This document shows positions 42,779 to 51,757 of a stretch of 64,000 nucleotides of DNA, in pieces. The notes beneath the pieces are model-generated. The model saw nothing but the letters and a program-made list of their open reading frames with translations. It was not told where the DNA came from and made no database searches. Where the stretch lies: the NCBI GenBank assembly GCA_023392595.1, contig JAEVYU010000057.1, forward strand, positions 1 to 64,000, given 5' to 3'. Source of the DNA: Bacillota bacterium (GTDB taxonomy: Bacteria > Bacillota > UBA4882 > UBA8346). Positions within the stretch are counted from its first letter, which is position 1. Every line of letters begins with the position of its first letter. A program made the translations under genes and the position numbers.

Positions 42779-42882
42779 CTGCGTGATTCAAAACATATTT
42801 TGAGAAGAAATGCAGTTCCAGTGAAGCAAAGGGTCATTGGGCTATAAAATATTTCGAGCCATTCAACACGAGGAAAAATGAA

Positions 42883-43611
42883 ATGAGAATGATACGAGTG
42901 CGGGATTACCAGCAGATGAGCTCCGTAGCGGCCGACATTATTTTTGCGCAGTTGATTTTGAAACCGGACAGTGTATTGGGTTTGGCTACCGGGGGAACTC
43001 CAGTTGGTACCTATAAACGACTGATTCAAAAATATCAGGAAGGCGCTTTAGACTTAAGCGAAGTTTGCACTGTTAATCTGGATGAATATGTCGGATTGGG
43101 TGCAAATGACGAGAACAGTTATCGCTATTTTATGCAAAAGAACTTTTTCAGCGGCGTCAATATTGATCCCGGCAACATCTATATTCCCGACGGCCGGGCA
43201 AAGGATATGGCCGCGGAGTGTGAGCGATATGATAATGTGCTTCAAAACATTGGCGGAATTGATTTGCAATTGCTTGGGGTGGGCGTAAACGGACATATAG
43301 GCTTCAACGAACCGGCAGATGCTTTTACAAAGAGAACCCACTGTGTCGCACTGGCAGAGAGCACGATTCACGCGAATCAACGTTTTTTTGCCAAAAAGGA
43401 AGATGTGCCCGTTAGGGCGGTTACGGTGGGAATATTGGATATTGTTCAAGCGGGTAAAGTGCTGATGATAGCTTCCGGAAGGGAAAAAGCGAAAGCAATT
43501 GCGGAAGCATTTTTCGGCCCGATGACCCCCCGGGTGCCGGCCTCCATCCTTCAGCTTCATAAAGATGTGACTCTGGTGGCCGATGAGGATGCGTTGTCCC
43601 TGGTGAAATGA
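42883..43611 (+). CDS. nagB: Glucosamine-6-phosphate deaminase
   Basis: A 242-residue NagB that converts glucosamine-6-phosphate to fructose-6-phosphate and ammonia. Motifs: LGLATGGTPVGTY (phosphate loop), VNLDEYVGL (catalytic Asp), and LLGVGVNGHIGFNEPAD (catalytic His). It completes the pathway begun by the PTS and NagA in the same cluster. This short form lacks the C-terminal allosteric extension seen in Escherichia coli. Confidence 0.96.
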   Translation: MRMIRVRDYQQMSSVAADIIFAQLILKPDSVLGLATGGTPVGTYKRLIQKYQEGALDLSEVCTVNLDEYVGLGANDENSYRYFMQKNFFSGVNIDPGNIYIPDGRAKDMAAECERYDNVLQNIGGIDLQLLGVGVNGHIGFNEPADAFTKRTHCVALAESTIHANQRFFAKKEDVPVRAVTVGILDIVQAGKVLMIASGREKAKAIAEAFFGPMTPRVPASILQLHKDVTLVADEDALSLVK

Positions 43612-43687
43612 CGCAGGCTACCCATTGGGATAGGGAAATGTTTATATGGAAAAACATTGGATTTGAAATTGGTGTGAGGATAAAACC

Positions 43688-44587
43688 GTGACATTTGAAA
43701 TTCAGAACGACCGGCTCAGCGTAAGGATAGAAAATATCGGGGCTCAGATTATTAGCGTCAGGGACTGGGCGGGAACGGAATACATGTGGCAGCGGGAACC
43801 GGATATCTGGCCGCGTACCGCGCCGATATTGTTTCCGGTTATCGGGCGTCTGCGGAATGACGCCTACCGTGTAAACGGAAAAGAGTACCGGATGGAGCGC
43901 CATGGCTTTGCTCGTGACATGCCGTTCTCGGTTGTTCGACAAACCGATACTTCCGTGGTATTTTCCGTCTCCTCGGATGAAAAAATCAAAGAAAAATATC
44001 CTTTTGATTTTACATTGGATATCGGCTATCAATTGGACGGCTCAAACCTGATGAAGACGCACTCGGTAACGAACCATTCCGCGGAGGAGATGTTTTTTGA
44101 ACTTGGCGGACATGACGGCTTCCGGGTGGCGCTGGATGCGGCTGAATCCATGGAGGATTATTATATTTCCTTTGAAGGGGAATCCGAGCTTCATCCGTTG
44201 CTAAAAAGGGAAGACTTTCTTTATTCCGATGAGCGGGGAAACATTCCGCTGGATGCAGGAAAATTATGGCTTACAATGGACCTTTTCCGGCAGGATGCCA
44301 TCGTACTGGACCAGCTTCAATCCAGGAAAGTGATTCTGGGTAATGCCAAGGGCACCCGCCGGATCGGATTTAGGTTTCCCGATTTCCCTTTGCTGGGAAT
44401 TTGGACACCGGACAAACCTTTTGATACGAACTTTGTCTGTCTGGAAGCATGGAGTTCTCTGCCGGATAGTATTATGGCGGACATGGAGTTGCGTTCCAAA
44501 ATTCACATTTGCCGATTGGGTGCGGGAGAGAGGAAAATCTTCCGCTACACGACAAATTTTTCCTGTCAATCAAATGAACATCGGTAG
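43688..44587 (+). CDS. Aldose 1-epimerase-family protein (LacX-like)
   Basis: A 299-residue galactose mutarotase-like beta-sandwich protein. TAPILFPVIGRLRND and ERHGFARDMPF carry the conserved substrate-binding Arg and His, and a second histidine is in FFELGGHDGFRV; the C-terminal CLEAWSSLPD supplies the acidic residue region. It may interconvert anomers of the sugar handled by the operon. It starts with GTG after GAGGA. A paralogue with the same layout is encoded at 58243-59121. Confidence 0.88.
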   Translation: MTFEIQNDRLSVRIENIGAQIISVRDWAGTEYMWQREPDIWPRTAPILFPVIGRLRNDAYRVNGKEYRMERHGFARDMPFSVVRQTDTSVVFSVSSDEKIKEKYPFDFTLDIGYQLDGSNLMKTHSVTNHSAEEMFFELGGHDGFRVALDAAESMEDYYISFEGESELHPLLKREDFLYSDERGNIPLDAGKLWLTMDLFRQDAIVLDQLQSRKVILGNAKGTRRIGFRFPDFPLLGIWTPDKPFDTNFVCLEAWSSLPDSIMADMELRSKIHICRLGAGERKIFRYTTNFSCQSNEHR

Positions 44588-44702
44588 ATAAAGTTTTCGC
44601 GCTGGGGATGGACTGGGTTCTCCGAAGCGGTTTGTTTTATGTAAGGTTCAAAAAGGGTTATTTTGTTTTTCAGGCAAAATTGATATTGAATTGATAATAA
44701 AG

Positions 44703-44731
44703 AAAAGGCCTTCAATAATGAAGGCTTTTTC
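44703..44731 (+). terminator. Rho-independent terminator closing the PTS operon
   Basis: GCCTTC at 44708-44713 pairs with GAAGGC at 44720-44725, followed by TTTTTCTC. It is the first clear terminator after the sigma-54 promoter. Confidence 0.8.
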
Positions 44732-44845
44732 TCATATCCGGGTTTATTTTTAATCCCTTTGGAAGAAGCGCGCCGTCAGTTTGGGATCAGTCGGAAAGAA
44801 ACTTTTTGACCCTATTGGGATAGAACCAGCTGGAATCAAAAAGAG

Positions 44846-45059
44846 CGGGGCATCATCGATAAATGTTTCAATGTCAAGTGAAATCAATCAAACGGCAGCC
44901 AGAGCCGTTTTGCTCCGGCACTTTTCTGGCACCAAAAAGCGCTTTTTATGTGATATCGTTTTATTGGGAAGGTCCGGACCCGTTATCGAAAATAATGTTT
45001 TTTTTGATTTTGAGCCTTGTTGGAATATCTGCTTTACTTTTCAGCGAAAGGAGGTGAAC
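44846..45059 (+). repeat. Long dispersed leader repeat, copy B (with downstream gene)
   Basis: The second copy of the 215-bp sequence at 30867, here 214 bp. It ends in AAAGGAGGTGAAC, three bases before the ATG of the next gene, so it acts as the 5' leader of that gene. Sequence upstream of the repeat differs between the two copies: here no 63-bp units are present. Confidence 0.9.
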
Positions 45060-45062
45060 TGA

Positions 45063-45407
45063 ATGGATAAATCCTATGCACAACGAATTGAGCGAGTTAA
45101 AAACCTCATCGGGGGAATGACGGCATATGCGGACAAACTGGAAAAGTGGGGAATTACCCAGGAGTATATCACCAATATGAATACCCTGTATAACAAGGCA
45201 AACGACAATGAGCAGAAGAAAAACGCCCTCAAAGCCAACGCCCAACAGCTTACCGTTGCCCAGGACCAATTGATGGAGGAGCTTGAGAGCAATTGCGCCA
45301 TGGTCAAGAAATTGGTCCGCTTTGAATTGCCCAAGGAAACCTGGCCGGGGTTTGGTTTCAGGAAAGGGGAGTATGCGGAAAAAAACACTGCCGGGGCAGA
45401 AGAATGA
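45063..45407 (+). CDS. Small helical protein of unknown function
   Basis: A 114-residue, highly charged and probably all-helical (coiled-coil) protein: SYAQRIERVKNLIGG, then a long Gln/Asn/Glu-rich middle and a C-terminal segment ending in KETWPGFGFRKGE. I do not recognise a family or function. Its ribosome binding site is the last part of the 214-bp repeat. Because the same leader occurs without a gene at 30867, this protein may belong to a set encoded behind such leaders. Confidence 0.7.
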   Translation: MDKSYAQRIERVKNLIGGMTAYADKLEKWGITQEYITNMNTLYNKANDNEQKKNALKANAQQLTVAQDQLMEELESNCAMVKKLVRFELPKETWPGFGFRKGEYAEKNTAGAEE

Positions 45408-45514
45408 AGTTGGGTAGTGGAAGGAAAGATTCCGGAAGGGAAGTATTAACAGCTGGCTCAGGGCTCCCGCATAATAACCGGCGATTTGGTAATTATAGAT
45501 CCGAGGTGATTTGA

Positions 45515-45730
45515 ATGGCTATAAAGCAGGGGATCGATAATCTGATCGCCCAAGGGGATGTTCAACCTTCCCAGGATAGTTTCGCCTACTGTCAAACTTG
45601 TAAAAAAATCCTTGGAAATTCTGAAAATCTTGCTGAAGTAAAACAGACAGCGGCGCAACATAAGCTTCAATCCGGTTTTACGGATCACAAAACCGGATTT
45701 TCTGTAGAATCGTATGATTTAAACGATTAA
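45515..45730 (+). CDS. Small protein with one CxxC motif, function unknown
   Basis: A 71-residue protein starting MAIKQGIDNLIAQG, with one Cys pair (YCQTCKKIL) that could bind metal if dimerised. GAGGTGA precedes the ATG. It is followed by a perfect terminator, so it is very probably expressed. No named family is recognised. Confidence 0.65.
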   Translation: MAIKQGIDNLIAQGDVQPSQDSFAYCQTCKKILGNSENLAEVKQTAAQHKLQSGFTDHKTGFSVESYDLND

Positions 45731-45762
45731 ATGATGTAAGCTTTCAAGTATACGCGATGGTC

Positions 45763-45789
45763 AAAAGATCTGCCTCCGGCAGATCTTTT
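45763..45789 (+). terminator. Perfect symmetric terminator
   Basis: AAAAGATCTGCC (45763-45774), a 3-nt loop, then GGCAGATCTTTT (45778-45789). With A runs before and T runs after, it can work in both directions. Confidence 0.85.
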
Positions 45790-45967
45790 GCATTTACACG
45801 GAATAATCAATGTCCTTTTAGGACGGGGAAACGGAAAAAAAGGAGCCACTCTGTGGATTAGCTGTGAGCCGGAACGCTGCTGAACCAATTTACAAAAAGG
45901 GACTGCTAGTTTAAGCTCCGTTTACATTTACATTTGGACAACAGCCGAAGGAAGATACCGCAATTTT

Positions 45968-46834
45968 ATGGGTACAAAGGAGCTTAGCGATATCCTTGAC
46001 GCCATGAGCAAGATTTCCCAAGGAGATTTCAAGGTGTTTGTGGCCGCCGATGATGAACGCGAGCCCTATTTTGAAGTAGCGGACAGCGTCAACAAAATGG
46101 CAAGGGAGCTGGGTTCCCTGGAGAAACTGCGGCAGGATTTTATTTCTAACGTATCCCATGAAATTCAGTCTCCACTCACATCCATCCGCGGATATGCCTC
46201 CTTGTTAAGGCGGAATGGGATCGGTCCGGATCAGATCGCCCGCTACGCTACGATTATCGAAACAGAAAGCAAGCGCTTGTCAAAACTGAGCGATAATTTG
46301 CTCCGCCTTTCAGTTCTGGAATCAGAAAGCGCCCCCTTGGAAGTGAGGCCCTTCCGTCTGGATCGGCAGATTGAAAGGATTCTTCTGATGCTGGAACCGC
46401 AATGGGCTGAAAAAAGCATACGGCTTGATGTATCCCTGCCCATAATGATGATGACGGGCAATGAAGATTTACTGGGCCAGGTCTGGATCAATCTTTTACA
46501 TAACGCGATTAAATTTACCCCTGAACATGGAACCATTCGGATCATGCTAGCCGGCAACGAAGATAGCGTGGAATGTATCGTTGCCGATAACGGGATGGGT
46601 GTCTCGCCGGAAGCTCAGATCCACATTTTCGAACGTTTTTACAAAGTGGACAAATCCCGCGACCGTTCCTTAGGTGGCAATGGTTTGGGACTCTCGCTGG
46701 GGAAGAAAATCGTGGAGATGCATAAGGGAAAGGTTACCGTTAAAAGTGACAAAGGCCAAGGCGCCGAATTTGTGGTAAGGCTGCCAAACCATCATATTGG
46801 AAAGAATAATTCGAAAGAGAAACAACAACCATAA
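45968..46834 (+). pseudogene. Sensor histidine kinase fragment lacking its sensor and membrane part
   Basis: A 288-residue frame containing the end of a HAMP-like linker, a HisKA domain with H64 (NVSHEIQSPLTSI) and a full ATPase domain (N box NLLHNAIKF, then DNGMGV, FERFYKVDKSRD, GGNGLGLS). A normal kinase of this type has about 150 more N-terminal residues with transmembrane helices; upstream the frame meets a stop after 32 codons and shows none. No response regulator is adjacent and no good SD is visible. A soluble kinase is possible, but a remnant is more likely. Confidence 0.65.
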
Positions 46835-46846
46835 CCCGTATAGAAC

Positions 46847-47410
46847 TCATAGCAATTCCTTGTGTACCACCTGAACCCGTTCCAACAACAGCCATAACTG
46901 ATCAACCATATATGTTGCTGGATAGGGCATTGAATGTGTAATCCACCATTCTATAATTCCTATAGCAGCCGAAGCAACATATTGTACCAGTATGTCTTTG
47001 TTCATATCTTGATTAATTCCAGTCATATCAATTTGTTCTTCGACACCCTTAAGAGTCATTGTCAGAAGACGTTCTCTAAAAGCAGGCATACCTTTATTAG
47101 TCAGCATATTGGAATAAAAAGAGGCATACTGCTCAAGATATTCAAATGTATGAAGCAGTGAAGCTTTGGAAGAAAAATTGCTGGTTTCTCCTCGTGGAGG
47201 GCAATTTTCAAATAATTGGTTCAAATGAGTCTCTATACACTGATTTAGCAGATCAAATTTGTCCACGTAGTGTAAATATACAGTACCCCGGTTTACATTT
47301 GCCTGTTCCGCGATTTCATTCATGGTGATCTTTTCAAAATCTTTTTCTGCCATTAGTTTGATAAAAGCACCCATAATGGCCTGTTTAGACTTCCCAATAC
47401 GCCTATCCAT
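46847..47410 (-). CDS. TetR/AcrR-family transcriptional regulator
   Basis: A 187-residue regulator with a typical TetR N-terminus (KQAIMGAFIKLMAEKDFEKITMNEIAEQANVNRGTVYLHYVDK) and a helical C-terminal domain of the type found beside small-molecule reductases. It is divergent from the broken NAD(P)-binding gene, its probable former target. The divergent region (47411-47618) contains the direct motif GAACAA three times (near 47433, 47532 and in a variant next to it), which could be operator DNA. Confidence 0.88.
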   Translation of the reverse strand: MDRRIGKSKQAIMGAFIKLMAEKDFEKITMNEIAEQANVNRGTVYLHYVDKFDLLNQCIETHLNQLFENCPPRGETSNFSSKASLLHTFEYLEQYASFYSNMLTNKGMPAFRERLLTMTLKGVEEQIDMTGINQDMNKDILVQYVASAAIGIIEWWITHSMPYPATYMVDQLWLLLERVQVVHKELL

Positions 47411-47618
47411 AAAGGTATCTCCTTAATTATTGCTGTTGAACAATAAAGTCTATTTTGTTGAGTAATAAACAGACTCAGCGTTTTTCCCCATTGAACTGAC
47501 CAAGCAAGGTTGATATATTAATATTGTAATGAACAATTGAACATAAATCAACAGATGTTTATTTTGATGGTGGAAAAATAGAACATCAAATGCTTTATTC
47601 CAGAAAGGAAGTTTTTCT

Positions 47619-48255
47619 ATGAAAATCACAGTAATTGGAGCGACGGGGGCGACTGGTAGGAAGGTAGTAGAGCGGGCTCTTGAATTGGGACATGAGGTTG
47701 TAGCCATGGCTCGCCGCCCGGAAACCATCATCCCTTCGATGAACCTTGTTGTCCGGCGGGGAGACGTGTTTGATTTGTCAAGCCTTGTCGAAGCCATTGC
47801 TGATACAGATGGGGTAATTAGTTGCATGGGTCCGGCGAATAACTTTTCGCCGGGTACAGTCATGTCGGAGGGCATTACGAATATTTTAATGGCTTGTCAG
47901 CGTGCCGGGGTCAAGCGCTTTGTTATGCAAGCGGTATCACTTTGAGTGATGGGAAAGAACTTTCCCAATTCAATCGTTGGGCCATACGCTTTTTTGCTTG
48001 TATCTACTCGAAGGCGTTCGCGGACAAGTCTATTGCCAAGCGAGCGGTGCAACAGAGCAACCTAGAGTGGGTCATTGTGAGGCCGGTCGGACTTCGCGAT
48101 GCACCTCCCACTTTAAAATATACGGCAGGTCCCTCGGCACGCATCGCGCTCCACTGCGACCGCTTTCCTTCGCAGACTGTGCCGACTGCCTTGTACGGGC
48201 GGTAGCGAGTGAACCAACCTGGATCAGAAAGATCGTTAACGTTGGACATAATGAG
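47619..48255 (+). pseudogene. NAD(P)-binding NmrA/SDR-like gene broken by two frameshifts
   Basis: The first part reads MKITVIGATGATGRKVVERALELGHEV, a classic NAD(P)-binding start, up to AGVKRFVMQ. The continuation SGITLSDGKELSQFNRW with SNLEWVIVRPVGL appears in another frame from about 47925, and the C-terminal part SFADCADCLVRAVASE...IVNVGH in the third frame from about 48150. Together they make one reductase-like protein of about 210 residues. The gene is therefore inactive unless these are sequencing errors. Confidence 0.8.
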
Positions 48256-48289
48256 ACATCGAATTCAAAGAGGAAAGGTGGAAGTAAAA

Positions 48290-49060
48290 ATGAAAATATT
48301 TTATTTTACTGCTACAGGAAACAGCTTATATGTTGCAAAAAAAATTGGTGGAGAACTGTATTCTATCCCTCAGATGATAAAGGAAGGGAAATATGAATTT
48401 GAAGATGAGGCAATAGGATTTGTATTTCCATGTTATGCATTCGGAATGCCAAGGCTAGTAAAAAACTTTTTAAAACAATCAAAATTTAAAGCCAGCTACT
48501 TTTTTGCAATTATGACCTTTGGTAAGACACCAGCATCTGGCTTGCAGCATATAGAGCAGGTCGGAGCTGAAATAGGAATAAAATTCAATTATACAAATGA
48601 AATACTCATGATTGACAATTGTCTGCCGCTCTTTGATATGGAAGACCAATTAAGAAATGAGAATTCAAAAAAAACAGAAGAAAAATTAGGTGAAATAGTA
48701 AAAGATATTACTGAAAAACAAAATAAGCTTACCAGAAAAAGTTTCATATCGGTTTGGTTGTCTAAGGATATCCGTAATTTAAACAATAAATTCGGTTATG
48801 ATCATACTGATAAGCGTTTTATTGTTCAAGACAATTGTAGTAGCTGCAAAGTGTGCGAAAAAGTTTGTCCTGCAAACAATATTAAAGTTGGGAAGAAACC
48901 CGAGTTTGTGCATCGATGTGAAGGCTGTTTAGCCTGCATACATCATTGTCCACAAAATGCAATCGATATGAAATCACAGAAAAGCAAAGCAAGATTCATA
49001 AATCAAAATGTAAAGCTTAAAGAAATAATTGCTTCAAATGATCAGACTTATCACGGATAG
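48290..49060 (+). CDS. EFR1-type flavodoxin-ferredoxin fusion protein
   Basis: A 256-residue protein. The N-terminal half is a flavodoxin-like domain (IFYFTATGNSLYVAKKI, with the FMN-phosphate loop TATGNS). The C-terminal part carries two 4Fe-4S clusters: C-SSC-KVC-EKVCP and C-EGC-LAC-IHHCP. EFR1 proteins move electrons in anaerobes. The ATG at 48290 follows AGGAAAGGTGG. The Fe-S aldo/keto reductase encoded next could be its electron partner. Base use is more AT-rich than in the gene upstream. Confidence 0.88.
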   Translation: MKIFYFTATGNSLYVAKKIGGELYSIPQMIKEGKYEFEDEAIGFVFPCYAFGMPRLVKNFLKQSKFKASYFFAIMTFGKTPASGLQHIEQVGAEIGIKFNYTNEILMIDNCLPLFDMEDQLRNENSKKTEEKLGEIVKDITEKQNKLTRKSFISVWLSKDIRNLNNKFGYDHTDKRFIVQDNCSSCKVCEKVCPANNIKVGKKPEFVHRCEGCLACIHHCPQNAIDMKSQKSKARFINQNVKLKEIIASNDQTYHG

Positions 49061-49173
49061 CACTAAATAATAATTCAGTATCAAGAGAAGTATTACAGCT
49101 TATATGTATTTGCGCATGTTTAATTTCAAAGTAATGACATTTGTTGAATATAAATGTAAAGAGAGGTTCAATA

Positions 49174-50379
49174 ATGTTATATCGGGAGATGGGCAAAACC
49201 GGAGATAAAGTTTCTATATTGGGGTATGGCTGTATGCGTTTTCCTAAAAAGAATCGTAAGATCGATGAAGAAATGGCAGAAAGACAGATTGTTTCTGCTA
49301 TTGAACAAGGTGTTAATTACTTCGACACCGCTTATATCTATCCAAATAGCGAAGAGGTTTTGGGCCGAATTTTGGCAAAGCGTTATCGCGATAAAGTTAT
49401 GATCGCCTCAAAACTGCCTTCATTTATGGTTCATTCATATCATGAAATGGAAAATATTCTTGATACTGAACTAAAAAGGTTGCAGACTGATCACATTGAT
49501 TATTATTTGATGCATTCACTGATGAGCATGGAAAGCTGGCAAAGACTTAAGAAATTAGGAGTGGAGGATTTTCTTGATAAGGCAAAAGAAACGGGAAAAA
49601 TAAAACATATTGGTTTTTCATTTCACGGAAATAAATTTGAATTCAAGCAAATCGTGGATGATTATCCTTGGGAATTCAGCCAGATACAATATAATTATAT
49701 GGATGAGAACAATCAGGCAGGCAGAGAGGGACTTGAATATGCAGCTTCAAAAGGCCTCGGGGTTTCCATCATGGAACCTTTAAGGGGTGGTTTGCTTGCC
49801 AGAAAGAACCCCAGTGTTGAAGCTGTCTTTAATAAATCAGGCAAAAAATGGACTCCAGTCGAATGGGCTTTGCGATTTGTTTGGAATCATCCGGGGGTTT
49901 CGGTAGTACTGTCTGGTATGAATAGCGATACGCAAGTGGAAGAAAATATCAGAATCGCAAATAATGCTGAGTTGGATTCACTGTCGAGCTTTGAACTTAC
50001 GTGTATTGATGAGGCGAAAAAAGTATTTGCTGAGAGGATTAAGGTGGGATGCACAGGCTGTGGGTATTGTATGCCTTGTCCGGCAGGAGTCAATATACCT
50101 TTGTGTTTCTCAAATTATAATGATCGATATATTTATGATGATAAATCAATAAAATTTGTTTATATGGGTGTGCTTGCAGGGGTTGATGGAACAAAACCTT
50201 CATATGCTTCCTTATGTAAAAATTGCGGCAAATGTGAAAGACATTGTCCCCAGCATATTCAAATACGGAATAATTTGAAGAATGTATCAAAAGAGATGGA
50301 AAGCTTCTATTTTAAGCTTTTTGTAAGTGTTATTCATGGTTACAACTTATTCAGAAGACTACTCAAATCCAATAAATAA
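49174..50379 (+). CDS. Aldo/keto reductase with C-terminal 4Fe-4S ferredoxin domain
   Basis: A 401-residue protein. Residues about 1-280 form an AKR barrel (MLYREMGKTGDKVSILGYG, NYFDTAYIYPNSE with the catalytic Asp and Tyr, MIASKLP with Lys, and DYYLMHS with His). The C-terminal part holds two cysteine clusters, CTGCGYCMPCPAGV and CKNCGKCERHCPQ. Such Fe-S AKRs are frequent in anaerobes and substrates are mostly unknown. GAGAGG precedes the ATG at 49174. It follows the EFR1 gene after 113 bp. Confidence 0.9.
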   Translation: MLYREMGKTGDKVSILGYGCMRFPKKNRKIDEEMAERQIVSAIEQGVNYFDTAYIYPNSEEVLGRILAKRYRDKVMIASKLPSFMVHSYHEMENILDTELKRLQTDHIDYYLMHSLMSMESWQRLKKLGVEDFLDKAKETGKIKHIGFSFHGNKFEFKQIVDDYPWEFSQIQYNYMDENNQAGREGLEYAASKGLGVSIMEPLRGGLLARKNPSVEAVFNKSGKKWTPVEWALRFVWNHPGVSVVLSGMNSDTQVEENIRIANNAELDSLSSFELTCIDEAKKVFAERIKVGCTGCGYCMPCPAGVNIPLCFSNYNDRYIYDDKSIKFVYMGVLAGVDGTKPSYASLCKNCGKCERHCPQHIQIRNNLKNVSKEMESFYFKLFVSVIHGYNLFRRLLKSNK

Positions 50380-50516
50380 AAAACCTTGAAAACTGAATTA
50401 GGATTAGGAGAATCAAATAAGACATAAATGCTTGGCTTAAAGTGAAATTTGTGAAATACATGCATTATATTAGGTAAAAAGAATGCCATAAGTATTTGTT
50501 CGCATGCAAATTGGTT

Positions 50517-50557
50517 TAAACGCGCCGTATGGTTATTGTTGACTGCGGCGTTTTTTG
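50517..50557 (+). terminator. Rho-independent terminator after the Fe-S aldo/keto reductase gene
   Basis: AAACG plus CCG (50518-50527, two bases bulged) pairs with CGGCGTTT (50546-50553), followed by a T run. Confidence 0.65.
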
Positions 50558-50662
50558 ATGCCTGCGACTGTGTCTCGTTTACACTGCGTTTAAATTGCAT
50601 TTAACCTCCGTTTATTTTCGAAGCCTATGATAGGTGCAGGAAGAAGAAAGGAGATCAATCAT

Positions 50663-51571
50663 ATGTTGAAAATTGTTGAATTGTTTTCCCTCAAGTCCGT
50701 CGCCACTATAGCCGCGCAGAATGTTGCGCAGGCGGCCTCGGCAGCCACGGCTTCCGGCGCCTCGACCTTGGTCAAAAGCGGCTACGTAGCCGTGGGCGAC
50801 CTTAATATGTATTACGAGATTCACGGCGCGGGCAAACCCCTGGTCCTCCTCCATGGCGGATTCGGGAACATTCCCAGCTGGGGCCCGACCCTGACCGCGC
50901 TGGCTCAGTCCCGGCAGGTCATCGCTTTCGAGCTGGAGGGGCACGGCCGCACGGCCGACCTCGACCGGCCGCTGAGCTGGGAGCAGATGACAGACGACGT
51001 GGCTGCGGCTGTGAAGAAACTCGGTTTCGACCAAGTAGACGTGATGGGCTACAGCCTCGGCGGCGTGATTGCGCTCCGTATGGGAGTAAAGTACCCATCG
51101 ATCGTGAGGAAGCTCGGCGTGATATCGGGCCTATACTCCCCCGCCGGATACTATCCGGCCATCAACGCTCACTGGCCGACCGTCCAGGACCTGGTGGGGT
51201 CGCCGATGGAAAAGGAATACGCGCAGTACGCGCCGAACCCGTCGCGGTGGCCCATCTTTGTCGGCAAGATGGATCAGGCGCTCAAGAACTTCAAAGGCTG
51301 GCCCGAGTCGGAAGTAAAGTCGATCAAGGCCCCGACTTTGCTCGTTTTCGGCGACAACGACGCGGTGCGGCCCGAGTACGAGGTGCAACTTTTCAGGATG
51401 CTCGGCGGAGACAAAGCGATGGGTGGCTTTAGCCCACTGGTCAGTCAGATGGCCGTGCTCCCCAACATTACTCACTTCTCCATATTCGTCAGGGCCGACC
51501 TGCTCATTCCGATTGTCGATCCCTTTCTCGACGCGCCCATGCCGAAGCGAAAGGGGACATTCATGATTTAG
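50663..51571 (+). CDS. Alpha/beta hydrolase, G+C-rich, probably acquired
   Basis: A 302-residue alpha/beta-fold hydrolase: LVLLHGGFGN oxyanion loop, nucleophile serine in MGYSLGG, acid in FGDNDAVRPE and histidine in NITHFS. The N-terminal 40 residues are Ala-rich and could be a poor export signal. The codons are far richer in G and C than any neighbour (43 of 60 at 50881-50940, hand count), so recent transfer is likely. AAAGGAG sets the start at 50663. The substrate is unknown. Confidence 0.88.
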   Translation: MLKIVELFSLKSVATIAAQNVAQAASAATASGASTLVKSGYVAVGDLNMYYEIHGAGKPLVLLHGGFGNIPSWGPTLTALAQSRQVIAFELEGHGRTADLDRPLSWEQMTDDVAAAVKKLGFDQVDVMGYSLGGVIALRMGVKYPSIVRKLGVISGLYSPAGYYPAINAHWPTVQDLVGSPMEKEYAQYAPNPSRWPIFVGKMDQALKNFKGWPESEVKSIKAPTLLVFGDNDAVRPEYEVQLFRMLGGDKAMGGFSPLVSQMAVLPNITHFSIFVRADLLIPIVDPFLDAPMPKRKGTFMI

Positions 51572-51637
51572 CAGGGGAAAGGAAGTTGTCGAAAAAATGC
51601 TTGATCGCTTGACGTTTTCACAAAATGGGAAAATCAG

Positions 51638-51757
51638 TTGGAAATCTTGAAAGCAAAAAGAGTACGGCTCCTTACAGCCTCTGATGACCCTTTACCGGAA
51701 GATACCGGGGTTAATATCAGGGAATTGAAGGAAAAAGTGGCGAAAGAAAGGATTTAG
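51638..51757 (+). pseudogene. Possible C-terminal gene fragment
   Basis: A 39-codon frame reading LEILKAKRVRLLTASDD and ending KEKVAKERI. It lacks a start and SD. It has the character of a real protein end, faintly like the catalytic-domain edge of a serine recombinase (GVRLLTASD-type phrase), but this is too short to name. It may be the remains of a lost mobile gene. Confidence 0.3.

Larger units (their letters stand above)
31082..44845. mobile_element. Putative acquired genomic island: sigma-54-controlled amino-sugar PTS
   Basis: All DNA between the two 215-bp repeats forms one functional unit: levR and rpoN on the minus strand, and HPr to aldose epimerase on the plus strand. Base composition is visibly higher in G+C than the flanks (35 of 60 at 37021-37080 against 20 of 60 at 8281-8340, counted by hand). 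No integrase is present. Acquisition or exchange by recombination at the repeats is inferred from the boundaries and composition. Confidence 0.55.

Noticed and set aside
45968..46834. Intact soluble histidine kinase
   Set aside because: Not excluded, but the start inside a HAMP-like linker, the missing SD and the absence of a partner regulator favour truncation.
50612..51034. Minus-strand frame opposite the alpha/beta hydrolase
   Set aside because: Shadow frame caused by high G+C; the plus-strand protein has a full catalytic triad.
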